From NCBI GenBank assembly GCA_013361095.1, contig JAATWA010000001.1:2458501-2522500 (forward strand): 64,000 nucleotides of DNA, given 5' to 3'. Positions 45,834 through 53,909 of the stretch are shown here, one piece after another. The translations under genes and the position numbers were made by a program. The DNA is from Pseudanabaena biceps. Lineage in GTDB: Bacteria; Cyanobacteriota; Cyanobacteriia; Pseudanabaenales; Pseudanabaenaceae. The notes below the pieces were generated by a model. It was not told the DNA's origin, did not search any database, and saw only the letters and a list, made by a program, of their open reading frames with translations. Positions within the stretch are counted from its first letter, which is position 1; each line of letters starts with the position of its first letter.

Positions 45834-46013
45834 ATGACTAAGGATGAATTTGACATTGAGGAAGCAGAGATGCTCAGGGATGTGCAGATCGAGGACGAGT
45901 CAGGTTGTGACATCAGGGCAGGAATTAACCACGGCGCAAATCTTGGTAATTACCTATTCGAGAAAATCAAGAAGGAAATACAGCATACAAACGAATTAGT
46001 GATACCAAACTAA
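45834..46013 (+). CDS. Small acidic hypothetical protein
   Basis: This 59-residue protein starts at ATG 45834 (MTKDEFDIEEAEML); the frame is open from TTG 45816. The first half is very acidic and the second has IRAGINHGANLGNYLFEKIKKEI. Its size and charge would fit an antitoxin or adaptor, but there is no recognised family and no clear toxin partner. It starts 24 bases after the preceding gene and ends 26 bases before the next start. Confidence 0.5.
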   Translation: MTKDEFDIEEAEMLRDVQIEDESGCDIRAGINHGANLGNYLFEKIKKEIQHTNELVIPN

Positions 46014-46038
46014 AAAATTGATCGCAGAGATAAACCCA

Positions 46039-46341
46039 ATGACTGAAAGATGGACAGATGAACGATTAGACCGATTTGCTGACAAAGTAGATCGGATCGC
46101 TGACAAGATAGACCAGCAAGGTGAACAAATAGGCAGACTCATAGAGGCTTTTTATCTTGAGTTACCCAACGTCAAGGCTGAGATAAACAGTGTCAGAGAA
46201 GAGGCAAGGGAACAACGCGAAACCCTCCATGCTGAATTGGTAGAAATCAAAGAAATCACCAGACAACAAGCCATCGTTGCCCAAACCCAAGCCGAAAGTA
46301 TCAGGATGATGATTGAAATGCTAAATCGAAAACAGGCTTAG
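46039..46341 (+). CDS. Small coiled-coil protein
   Basis: This 100-residue protein begins MTERWTDERLDRFADKVDRI. Heptad patterns of hydrophobic residues run across about 8-95, predicting one long coiled coil. Short proteins with this opening occur in many cyanobacteria near mobile or accessory genes; their function is unknown to me. ATG 46039 is preferred over 46018 because it matches that common N-terminus. It closes the three-gene block after gnd. Confidence 0.65.
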   Translation: MTERWTDERLDRFADKVDRIADKIDQQGEQIGRLIEAFYLELPNVKAEINSVREEAREQRETLHAELVEIKEITRQQAIVAQTQAESIRMMIEMLNRKQA

Positions 46342-46527
46342 AAATAGAAGAAAAGCGATCGCGATTATCTTTTTAGGGACGATTCATGATTAATGCACCA
46401 ATGGACAAAATATTAGCGATCTCCAAGGTATCCTCACCACTAACCTGATCGCAGGGCATACCTATGAATATGATGCAGATTTGCGGACTGAAATTTTGGC
46501 AGTCTGTGCAGGAGAACCGCGAACCGC

Positions 46528-46623
46528 GATCGCTTGCCTCAAAACGTTGCACAGGCTCAGCGCGATTACTTCAGCGCTCACACTTACGAGCGTAGCGACA
46601 AACCCAGAGTTGAATTGATATAA
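46528..46623 (+). pseudogene. Duplicated 3-prime end of gnd
   Basis: These 31 codons read [20 protein letters not shown] followed by ERSDKP and a stop. They align with the gnd C-terminus ([26 protein letters not shown]) at about 45088-45170. The DNA differs at many third positions, so the copy is old or came from a different gnd allele. The region 46380-46527 before it shows no further gnd likeness. Confidence 0.85.
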
Positions 46624-46626
46624 ACT

Positions 46627-46667
46627 CACAGAAGGGGAACAGCGCTTGGCGCTATTCCCCTTCTGTG
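46627..46667. repeat. Near-perfect palindrome, AGCGC-TTG-GCGCT core
   Basis: CACAGAAGGGGAACAGCGC and its inverse complement (one mismatch) flank TTG. It lies four bases after the gnd remnant stop and 21 bases before dus. Confidence 0.87.
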
Positions 46668-46688
46668 CAATCAAAAGCTTCTGTTGTC

Positions 46689-47732
46689 ATGCCCCAAACA
46701 CTGCCGCCACCAATTTTATCTGGTCAACCACTAACAGCCCTCGCGCCGATGCAAGATGTAACCGATCGCGCATTTATGCAAATGCTCAGTGAGTATGGCT
46801 GTCCTGATTATTATGTAACGGAATATTTTCGGGTTTATGCTAACTCCCATCTCGATAAAAACATCCTAAAATCAATCACCCATAATGAGACGGGTAGACC
46901 TGTATTTGCTCAGTTAATTGGCGAAAGTATTTCCGATATGTTACGGATTGCTCAGCAACTTACCAAATATCCGATCGCGGGTATTGATCTAAATCTGGGC
47001 TGTCCTGCGCCGCGTGTGTATCGCAAAAATGTTGGTGGGGGACTGTTGCGCGAGCCTGAGACGATTGAACGCATTTTTGAAGCCCTGCGATCGCAGATTT
47101 CGGGACTTTTTACCGTGAAAATGCGGGTGGGCTTTGACTCAACGGATAATTTTGAGAAGCTTTTGCAGTTAATTAATACTTACCAAGTCGATATGGTGAG
47201 TTTGCATGGTCGGACAGTCAAGGAGCTATATCGTGGCGAGGTTCATTATGATTTGATCCGTCAAGCTGTCCAGTCAGTGAATTGTCCAGTGTTAGCCAAT
47301 GGCAATATCACCTCCTATCTCAAGGCAGAGCAGGTTTTACAAGCAACTGGCGCGGCGGGAGTAATGATCGGGAGATCAGCGATTCGGAATCCTTGGATTT
47401 TTCAGCAAATCCGCGATCGCTTAGCAAATCAGCCCGTCAAAGTAGTTACGCTGGCTGATGTATATCAATATATTCAGCATTTATTTGCGATTACCAGCCG
47501 CGAAGATCTGAGAGAAAAATCCCATATTAATTGTTTGAAGAAATTCTTAAACTTTATCGGCACAGGTATCGATGCCGAAGGTCAGTTTTTGGCAGAAATG
47601 CGTTTGGTGCAGTCCAAGCAAGCGCTGTTTGAACTATGCGATCGCCATTTGCTCACAAATCCTGATCTTCCCTTCGCGATCGAACCATACAACAATCTAG
47701 TAGCGCGTCCTAGCTGTGAATCGAGTGAGTAA
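46689..47732 (+). CDS. tRNA-dihydrouridine synthase
   Basis: Dus enzymes reduce specific uridines in tRNA to dihydrouridine using FMN and NADPH. The protein has 347 residues and a TIM barrel. It has APMQDVTDRAF near the N-terminus, LNLGCPAPRVYRKNVGGGLL (with the catalytic Cys of the loop), VKMRVGF, SLHGRTVKELYRG and VLANGNITS. IGRSAIRNPWIF is the phosphate-binding end. The helical C-terminal domain follows. ATG 46689 is preferred: the earlier GTG 46665 lies inside a palindrome. The next gene starts within 5 bases of its stop. Which Dus class (A, B or C) it is cannot be decided by eye. Confidence 0.9.
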   Translation: MPQTLPPPILSGQPLTALAPMQDVTDRAFMQMLSEYGCPDYYVTEYFRVYANSHLDKNILKSITHNETGRPVFAQLIGESISDMLRIAQQLTKYPIAGIDLNLGCPAPRVYRKNVGGGLLREPETIERIFEALRSQISGLFTVKMRVGFDSTDNFEKLLQLINTYQVDMVSLHGRTVKELYRGEVHYDLIRQAVQSVNCPVLANGNITSYLKAEQVLQATGAAGVMIGRSAIRNPWIFQQIRDRLANQPVKVVTLADVYQYIQHLFAITSREDLREKSHINCLKKFLNFIGTGIDAEGQFLAEMRLVQSKQALFELCDRHLLTNPDLPFAIEPYNNLVARPSCESSE

Positions 47733-47736
47733 ATAT

Positions 47737-48903
47737 ATGCGCCAATATCAGAAAGTTTTAGAGTTTTTATTGAGCTTCTTTATCGTGTTTTTGGCAAGCA
47801 TCAGCTTAGCCAACTTGCCTGTGATGGCGAGCGATCGCAATTTCTTGAATGTGTCGTTAGATTTTATCAACGAGTACCGATTGCCAAAACAAGAATTTGA
47901 GAATACTCCCGTTGGTGGCTTGTCGGGACTTGCCTACGATCGCTTTGACAATATCTTCTATGCAATTTCTGATGATCGTAGTGAATTTGCACCTGCGAGA
48001 TTTTATGCCCTCAAGCTGAAGTTCAATCCTGAGCGCCCACAACTTGATGATGTAGAAGTAATTGGGGTGAACTTTCTCAAGGATAAAAATGGCAACACCT
48101 ATCCTCAAGGAGAAGTTGATCCTGAAGGAATTGCCTTAACAGGCGATCGCACTGTTCTCATTGCCAGCGAAGGAGTGACCAGCAAAAACATCCCTCCCTT
48201 CATTGATGAGTTTGATTTGCTCACTGGCAAAAGGTTACGCAGTTTGCCAATTCCGTCACGCTATCTTTTTGAGCCAGACAAAAAAGATTCTCAAATTGGT
48301 AATACAGAAATTAAGTCAGAGCCGCAAGGAGTCAGAGATAATCTTGGTTTTGAATCCTTAACTGTAATTAGAGACTCTCAAGGCGATCCCTATCGTGTAT
48401 TTGCGATTACCGAAAATGCTTTAGCCCAAGATGCGCAAGCCGATAGCCAACAGCCTTCTGAAAGTCGATTTCTACATTATCTCGTTGGCAATATTGCACC
48501 ACTCATCGTCGCCGAACATCGATATCCTGTGGAAGCGATCGCGCCACCAATCACCCAGAGAGGTGTAAACGAAATCGTGGCGATTGATCGCGGTGGGCAT
48601 TTTCTCACCCTTGAGCGATCTAATGGAGCCAATGGATTAAGTGCTAAAATCTGGCAAATTTTTACGGGTGACGCAAATGATACTTCTGCTATGAAAAGTT
48701 TTCGTTCTTTGCCGAATGTTCGTTCTATCCGTAAAAAGTTAGTGCTTGATTTAGCCGACCTAGGTATTAAGTTAGATAATTTGGAAGGGATGGCGATCGG
48801 TTCTAAGTTATCCGATGGTTCGCAAAGCTTGATCCTAGTCAGTGACAACGACTTTAGTAGTAATCGACTTACTCAATTTTTACTATTTCGGCTCAATCGT
48901 TAA
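47737..48903 (+). CDS. Secreted phytase-like esterase
   Basis: This 388-residue exported protein has an N-terminal hydrophobic signal (about 8-30) ending near VMASD. The mature domain has the repeats of the esterase-like-activity-of-phytase family: GGLSGLAYDRFDNIFYAISDD, EGIALTGDRTVLIASEG, LGFESLTVI, DLADLGIKLDNLEGMAIG and the terminal ILVSDNDF. These proteins form a beta propeller; activity on phytate or other phosphoesters is reported for a few and is unproven here. ATG 47737 is used; an in-frame GTG at 47716 would overlap dus. It probably forms an operon with dus. Confidence 0.85.
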   Translation: MRQYQKVLEFLLSFFIVFLASISLANLPVMASDRNFLNVSLDFINEYRLPKQEFENTPVGGLSGLAYDRFDNIFYAISDDRSEFAPARFYALKLKFNPERPQLDDVEVIGVNFLKDKNGNTYPQGEVDPEGIALTGDRTVLIASEGVTSKNIPPFIDEFDLLTGKRLRSLPIPSRYLFEPDKKDSQIGNTEIKSEPQGVRDNLGFESLTVIRDSQGDPYRVFAITENALAQDAQADSQQPSESRFLHYLVGNIAPLIVAEHRYPVEAIAPPITQRGVNEIVAIDRGGHFLTLERSNGANGLSAKIWQIFTGDANDTSAMKSFRSLPNVRSIRKKLVLDLADLGIKLDNLEGMAIGSKLSDGSQSLILVSDNDFSSNRLTQFLLFRLNR

Positions 48904-48937
48904 ATGAATCCAGCGCAAAGCGCTGGATTCATTTAAC
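48899..48937. repeat. Perfect palindrome over a stop codon
   Basis: GTTAAATGAATCCAGCGC and its inverse complement flank AAA; the stop of the phytase-like gene is inside the left arm. It joins directly to the next palindrome. Confidence 0.9.
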
Positions 48938-48983
48938 GCAAAAGCTATAGCGCACGCGCAGCGTGCGCTATAGCTTTTGCGTT
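48935..48983. repeat. Perfect palindrome, 23-bp arms, GCA loop
   Basis: AACGCAAAAGCTATAGCGC begins an arm ending ACGC around GCA. It overlaps the previous palindrome by three bases. A decayed relative lies at 8203-8241. Confidence 0.9.
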
Positions 48984-49031
48984 TGTGCCTAAATACAGGA
49001 CAAAATTTATCAATTCAATATGTCAAGTAAA

Positions 49032-49232
49032 GTAGGGGCAGAGCATTCCCGCTACAATTCACCAATATACAGACAACCTCACATTGGGAATGCTCTGCCC
49101 TATACCTTAGCATCTGCCCCAATCCTCAAACCGCAGGGAAAATTCATCCGTTATAGCGAAGAGGGTTTAGCATTTGCAGATCGAGATTTTGGTGGAAAGT
49201 TGGAAAATAGTAGCGCAAATGCTAAACCCCTA
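49032..49232. repeat. Composite inverted-repeat element, possibly MITE-like
   Basis: There are two hairpins in a row. GTAGGGGCAGAGCATTCCC (49032-49050) pairs with 49086-49105. GGGTTTAGCATTTGC (49163-49177) pairs with 49215-49229. Both open with a GTAGGGG/CCCCTAC-like edge. A short open frame crosses it but has no coding character. Such elements are often scattered in cyanobacterial genomes. Confidence 0.65.
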
Positions 49233-49248
49233 CAGATTACTTATGGTT

Positions 49249-49716
49249 TTATGGCTTGAGCGACTTCAACAACCCACCACAGGCATCAAATAGCAAATCA
49301 ATTACATGATTAAATCCATCTGCATGACCGTAATAGGGATCAGGAACTTCCTTGTCGGTATGATTTTGGCAGTAGTCGCACATCATCTTTACCTTGTCAG
49401 CATACTTGCCTTGAGGACCTAGGGACAGAATATTACGATAGTTATCCCGATCCATTGCTAAGATCAAATCAAACTCCTGTAAATCCTTTGACTCAAATTG
49501 TCTTGCTGAACCGACAAAGTTTAAGCCACGCTCTTTAGCAGCCATTCTCATCCTTTTGTCAGGTGGTGCGCCCACATGCCAGCCCCCAGTCCCCGCCGAG
49601 TCACAAACAAAGCGATCGCCTAAATTCTCTTGCTCGATCAAAAGGTTCATAATATTTTCGGCGGCAGGCGATCGGCAGATATTGCCGAGACAGACAAACA
49701 AAAGTTTTTTAGGCAT
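49249..49716 (-). CDS. Low-molecular-weight protein tyrosine phosphatase
   Basis: This 155-residue enzyme has the signature LFVCLGNICRSPAAE at about 5-19, which is the C-x5-R-S phosphate loop. The general-acid Asp lies in VPDPYYG near the C-terminus. In bacteria such phosphatases (Wzb, Etp, PtpA types) often regulate exopolysaccharide synthesis by dephosphorylating a tyrosine kinase; no such kinase is nearby. It is the last ordinary gene before the second mobile-element cluster. Confidence 0.93.
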   Translation of the reverse strand: MPKKLLFVCLGNICRSPAAENIMNLLIEQENLGDRFVCDSAGTGGWHVGAPPDKRMRMAAKERGLNFVGSARQFESKDLQEFDLILAMDRDNYRNILSLGPQGKYADKVKMMCDYCQNHTDKEVPDPYYGHADGFNHVIDLLFDACGGLLKSLKP

Positions 49717-49788
49717 ATTTATTTTGAGTTCAAGTTGCGCTGAGCTACTTAATTTTAAAATAATTCCAGTCCATAGCGACCATATCTA

Positions 49789-49816
49789 CTAAAAGGCTGG
49801 CGAAGCCAGCCTTTTA
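49789..49816. repeat. Short palindrome, AGGCTGGC-GAA-GCCAGCCT
   Basis: CTAAAAGGCTGGC and its inverse complement flank GAA. The inner arm matches the core of 41598-41648. It lies upstream of the phosphatase gene. From here to 50105 there is otherwise nothing I can name. Confidence 0.85.
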
Positions 49817-50105
49817 GACAATTGCTTATATAACAAGGAGCTTAAGCCCCTTGCCTAAACTCTTAAGCACAGAGAGTTAGCACTTTTTCGACCACTGTAG
49901 GCGTGACATCAAGATTTTCACCTAAAGCCCTAAGTATCAGGACAAAAAGTTGCAAAAGTAGACAGGAAGGGGTTTTATAAAAGATAACCACATCGCAAAT
50001 AAAACCCCTATCAAAGAGATTAACCTATTCCGAGAAATGTTGCAGTAGCATCTGCAATGGAATGCAGCAAGACTCGCATTTGTATCCACATTTCTAATTG
50101 CGCTA

Positions 50106-50408
50106 ATGCGAGTAAAGACAGTAAACCTAGCCGAAATCGCGACAGGATTTAGTGGTGAAGCGAAAGTAGCATCGCATTATAAGCGGTTACAAAGATTTTT
50201 CCGAGACTTTGAAGTGGACTATGAAAGCATCGCACTGATGGTAGTAAAAGTAATGAAAATACCTGAGCCATGGGTAATATCTATAGACCGCACCGATTGG
50301 CAATTCGGTAAAACAGTGTTTAATGTGCTGACATTAGGGGTAGTGCATCACGGTGTTGCATTCCCGTTGGTATGGATAATGCTGGATAAAAAAGGTAACT
50401 CAAATACT
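50106..50408 (+). pseudogene. N-terminal fragment of an IS4-type transposase
   Basis: About 100 residues: TVNLAEIATGFSGEAKVASH, then YKRLQRFFRDF and WVISIDRTDWQFGKTVFNVL, whose first Asp is the first catalytic residue of the DDE triad. It ends at LDKKGNSNT, where the TTGGAC element fragment begins at 50409. Everything downstream in this transposase is missing. Upstream reading frames suggest the coding region once began before 50106. Confidence 0.8.
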
Positions 50409-50573
50409 TGGACTTTGGAAAAAATTGAAGCAAAAAATGGATAAACGAGCCATTCAGTAAGCCCTAAATATTGGAAATGAGAAATGGAAGCACTCATAAT
50501 TCAGGAGTACGAAAATAGTAGTATATGCCAGAATCAGCAGAAATCAGGCAGAGATTTTAGGAGCAGAAGCAGG
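50409..50573. mobile_element. Right-end fragment of the TTGGAC element
   Basis: This copy matches 17003-17167 almost base for base, from the terminal TTGGACTTTGG inwards. It carries the 3-prime end of the transposase in antisense. It is joined at 50574 to an opposite end of the same element. Confidence 0.88.
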
Positions 50574-50574
50574 A

Positions 50575-50825
50575 TTGGACTTTGGACAAGAATGAAGCAA
50601 AAAAGATCGACATTAAGCGAAAAGGGATAATGAGAGTTTCAACCAAAAACAAATCATCATCCCTCCCCCCATTATGGCAATAATTGTCACAGAGACAGAA
50701 TTTCAAAAATTCCGTGGCGAGTTGCACAGCCAATTCAAGAATTTAGCAGACAGCGCCATGTAGTTGTTGGATGCACTGTGTAGTAATAATAAGACAGCCA
50801 GTGTCGTGAAATTAAGTTTGAATCC
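50575..50825 (+). mobile_element. Left-end fragment of the TTGGAC element with dead transposase start
   Basis: It begins TTGGACTTTGGACAAGAATG and matches the 18703-18450 end in inverse orientation. It includes the transposase ATG at 50674, but a TAG at 50761 stops the frame after 29 codons (Met/Glu position). Homology ends at 50825. With the piece at 50409 it gives an inverted pair of ends with the middle deleted. Confidence 0.85.
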
Positions 50826-50924
50826 GTAACTACTCAGGCTGGAGATCAGGAAAGAAAGGTTTTCAAAGAAACACCTGTTTGAGTGTCTCCAGAACATTAA
50901 CACCTTGCTTTCTGAGAGTCGATA
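50826..50924 (-). pseudogene. Remnant of another transposase, split by the IS630 element
   Basis: Joined to 52032-52078 across the IS630 insertion, the minus strand reads DISTLRKQGVNVLETLKQVF with a following stop. That is a C-terminal pattern I recall from IS66-type transposases. Only some 50 codons remain. The recognition is tentative. Confidence 0.4.
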
Positions 50925-52031
50925 TATAGCAATCCTAAATGAGTTGTGAGAAAAAGCCATAGGTAAAAAGTTTGGGAAAGTTAAAGATTTGTCGATGCGT
51001 AATAAACTCAAAGAAGAACTTAACTGCCGTAAAAGATTTGCATAAATGGTAGAACTCACGAATAAATCGCTTAGCCTGTAACCAAATATCTTCAATCGGA
51101 TTTTGTTTTGGATCGTTAGGTGCAAAACGTATACAAGTAATTTTCCAACTTGACTCGTCAAGAGAATGATTGGTTAGAGCAAGATAATCTTTTACCTCTT
51201 GAGAACGATGATAACTAGCGCCGTCCCAGATTACAGCAATCTGGTTGTTTTCATTCAGGTCTTGTAAATATTTCAGAAAAGCTACAGTACTTTCAGAGTT
51301 ACCTGCACTAGCCGCTTGAATTACACATTCCTGTGTATACAGGTTTACAGCACCATAATAAGTCTGTCGCTCTTTTTCATTAGTTATGGGTATTTCAATA
51401 CGTTCTTGTTTTTTGCCCCACACATATCCACAAATATCTCCCCATAGTAAATGGCATTCATCAGCAAAAAATATAACTAACTTCTCAGCAAGGATCTCAG
51501 GACGATGCTTTTCTAGCCATTCTGTAATCTCGTCCTTTTTTTTTTGAATAATGGTGGGGTCTCCTTTCGGATTATGCTTTTGCGTCTTTTTCCAGCTAAT
51601 TCCAGCTTTCTCAAATATGGCGTAATAGCTTTGTTTAGACTCAAATACTACGTTGTACTCATCCTCAATATATTCTTGTAATTCTACTAAGTTCCAATAA
51701 TTCTTAGCCTGTAACCATGCATTTATTGCTTGGTTTTGCATTTCGCTCAGATAACCGACCTTACCTTTATATCCTAGCAATAATCCTTCTAATCCCTTAT
51801 CCACATATATTTTTGTCCATTTACTGACATATCCCGAACCCACTCCCAAAATATCTTTGATCTGCCAATGCTTATATCCTTCGAGATACATTTGTACCGA
51901 TACACCTCTCTTTAATTCTCTTGCATCTCGATTTGTTTCGATAAATTCTTGCAGTTCTTCTGTCATTTTCATGCCCTCTAGGAATATATTTCCTATCTCC
52001 ATTTTCTCACAACTCATTTAGGATTGCTATA
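50925..52031 (-). mobile_element. Complete IS630-family element
   Basis: Inverted repeats TAGCAATCCTAAATGAGTTG (left) and the exact inverse (right) bound about 1.1 kb. The flanks are TA on both sides, fitting the TA target duplication of IS630/Tc1 elements. It contains one intact transposase gene. It is the only apparently intact non-nested element in the window. Confidence 0.92.
50935..51966 (-). CDS. IS630-family transposase, intact
   Basis: This transposase has 343 residues from ATG 51966. Winged-helix/homeodomain-like parts come first (VSVQMYLEGYKHWQIKDILG, then the WTKIYVDKGLEGLL region). The DDE domain has IFFADECHLLWGD with the first Asp, AVIWDGASYHRSQ with the second, and FAPNDPKQNPIEDIW with the third acidic residue. 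GAGGG lies seven bases before 51966; the frame is open up to 52017, but that would start inside the terminal repeat. No stop or frameshift is visible, so it may be active. Confidence 0.9.
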   Translation of the reverse strand: MTEELQEFIETNRDARELKRGVSVQMYLEGYKHWQIKDILGVGSGYVSKWTKIYVDKGLEGLLLGYKGKVGYLSEMQNQAINAWLQAKNYWNLVELQEYIEDEYNVVFESKQSYYAIFEKAGISWKKTQKHNPKGDPTIIQKKKDEITEWLEKHRPEILAEKLVIFFADECHLLWGDICGYVWGKKQERIEIPITNEKERQTYYGAVNLYTQECVIQAASAGNSESTVAFLKYLQDLNENNQIAVIWDGASYHRSQEVKDYLALTNHSLDESSWKITCIRFAPNDPKQNPIEDIWLQAKRFIREFYHLCKSFTAVKFFFEFITHRQIFNFPKLFTYGFFSQLI

Positions 52032-52078
52032 TCCACGAATGCGACAGAACATTTGAGCACCCTCAAAAGAGCGAAAAA

Positions 52079-53405
52079 GAGAGTGTACAGTAAATTGTGT
52101 AAAGTCTAGGAAGTATACAGAGAGATAATCTAGACACACAATTACTAACACCAAAAAGATGAATATACGCAAAGAATTGCTAGATGAATTGTTGCAAGAA
52201 TGTAAAACTCCACCTGACCTGTTCGGAGAAGGAGGAATTCTCAAACAACTAACTACCGCCTTAGTGGAGCGAGCATTGGAAGCAGAACTATCCACGCATC
52301 TGGGGTACAAGAAGCATGAATCCAGACCAAAAGGGCAAAGCAACAGTCGCAACGGCTATAGTCAGAAAACAGTGCAAGGGGACTTCGGCGTAGCGGAAAT
52401 CGCCATACCCCGCGATCACCAAGGAGAGTTTGAACCGCAGATGGTGAAGAAAGGACAAAGCCGATTGTCAGGACTAGACGAAAAGATCATCTCCTTGTAG
52501 GCACGAGGCCTGAGTGTCAGGGATACCCAAGCCCAGTTGCAAGAAATGTATGGTGTCGAAGTATCACCGACACTAATCTCCAATGTGACTGATGCGGTAA
52601 TTGATGAGGTGAAGCAATGGCAAAATCGCCCTCTAGATGCAGTTTACCCGATCGTATTTATGGACTGTCTAGTCATCAAAGTCCGAGACAATGGTCGGGT
52701 AATCAATAAATCCCTGTACTTTGCACTGGCGGTGAATATGGACGGGTACAAGGAATTATTGGGGATGTGGATTTCACGATTGGGAAGGTGCGAAATTCTG
52801 GTTGTCAGTACTCACCGAAATTCACAACCGTGGGGTCAAGGATATTTTGATTGCTTGTATTGATGGTTTAACTGGTTTTCCCAAGGCACTTGAAACGGTA
52901 TTTCCCAAAACTCAGGTACAGTTGTGCATTGTTCACATGGTGCGTAACTCGGTCGCTTTTGTCCCCTGGCAACAACGCAAGCAAGTCTGTGCTGACCTCA
53001 AGACTATTTACAGTGCGGCAACTGAATCGGAGGCAGAGTTTAATCTCGAACTCTTTGCCGAAAAATGGGACAAGCAATATCCGTCGATCTCCAAGTCTTG
53101 GCGCAGTCATTAGGCGAATATTATCCCCTTCTTTGCTTTCCCGCCTGAGATTCGCAGGGCAATTTATACCACCAATGCGATTGAGTCAATGAATAGCAGT
53201 TTGCGGAAGGTGATTAAATCTCAACAGATTTTTCCATCTGATGAGGCTGCTTTCAAGCTGGTTTATTTGGCGATACGGAATATCTCGAAGAAGTGGACGA
53301 TACCAATTCGTGATTGGAAGCCTGCCCTGAATCGCTTTGCTATCCTCTTCGAGGATCGTCTCCACATCTAGCTTCTAGACTTTACACATTTTACTTGACA
53401 GTCTC
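52079..53405 (+). mobile_element. Full-length but defective IS256-family element, copy 2
   Basis: It has the same ends and length (1327 bp) as 26784-28110. No target duplication is visible: the left flank is GCGAAAAA and the right flank is a stray IS256 segment. It differs from copy 1 near both ends but shares all three transposase lesions. Confidence 0.9.
52159..53371 (+). pseudogene. IS256-family transposase, same three lesions as copy 1
   Basis: Lesions are TAG at 52498-52500, a one-base gain at about 52777-52788 and TAG at 53111-53113, each at the position seen in copy 1. The parts between are intact. Near the 3-prime end it has [20 protein letters not shown] where copy 1 has [20 protein letters not shown]. 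The two copies are therefore not a very recent duplication, although the lesions are identical. Confidence 0.88.
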
Positions 53406-53463
53406 AATGAAGGTGCGAAATTCTGGTTGTCAGTACTCACCGAAATTCACAACCGTGGGGTCA
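53406..53463 (+). mobile_element. 58-bp stray IS256 segment, undamaged at the lesion site
   Basis: The sequence AATGAAGGTGCGAAATTCTG and what follows equals an internal part of the IS256 transposase. It carries the intact version of the site where copies 1 and 2 have the one-base gain. It abuts the right end of copy 2, so an older, healthier copy was probably present here. Confidence 0.85.
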
Positions 53464-53564
53464 TTTTACTTGGAATGGCAGTCCCTGAAACCTTTTTAGG
53501 CTTCTGCGTAACATGAGTAAATCATTTAATTTCGATAATCACTTTTGAGAAGCTGGCTTCAACG

Positions 53565-53909
53565 TTATGAAGCTACGGCAAAATCTGTATAATGGCGCAT
53601 CTTAGGTTCATGAAATGCGAGCACTATGTCTTCTTTTGCAACCCCCGCACTAATCAGATCCGTTGCGATACCTTCTTCAGTCCAATCCTCCTCGATCCAG
53701 AACTTATTACCCCGAATACGAACGTAAACAGTCATACCTGTAAAACGTTCGCCATTTTGCCACCCAAGGTTCATCCAAACATAGTGACCATTTGCCTCAT
53801 CAACAATCAAGAATGTTTCTATATCTCTTTGATTAGAACGGTTACACAATTCTATGTATTTCTCCAAGATACGCTTAATTAATTTGGGGTACTCAGTTAA
53901 TTTATCCAT
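53565..53909 (-). CDS. xisI: XisI-family protein
   Basis: XisI and XisH are named as factors controlling excision of the fdxN element in heterocyst-forming Nostoc; homologues are widespread in cyanobacteria with unclear roles. The protein has 114 residues. It starts MDKLTEYPKLIKRILEKYIE and contains TFLIVDEANGHYVWMNLGWQ, RIRGNKFWIEEDWTEEGIAT and EDIVLAFHEPKMRHYTDFAVA, the usual family blocks. The start ATG is fixed by the family N-terminus; the open frame extends into the terminal repeat of the inserted IS. xisH lies 1.9 kb upstream, split off by that insertion. Confidence 0.9.
   Translation of the reverse strand: MDKLTEYPKLIKRILEKYIELCNRSNQRDIETFLIVDEANGHYVWMNLGWQNGERFTGMTVYVRIRGNKFWIEEDWTEEGIATDLISAGVAKEDIVLAFHEPKMRHYTDFAVAS

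Noticed and set aside
49020..49259. 79-residue open frame
   Set aside because: It is built almost entirely from the two inverted repeats at 49032-49232, with no family likeness or ribosome site.
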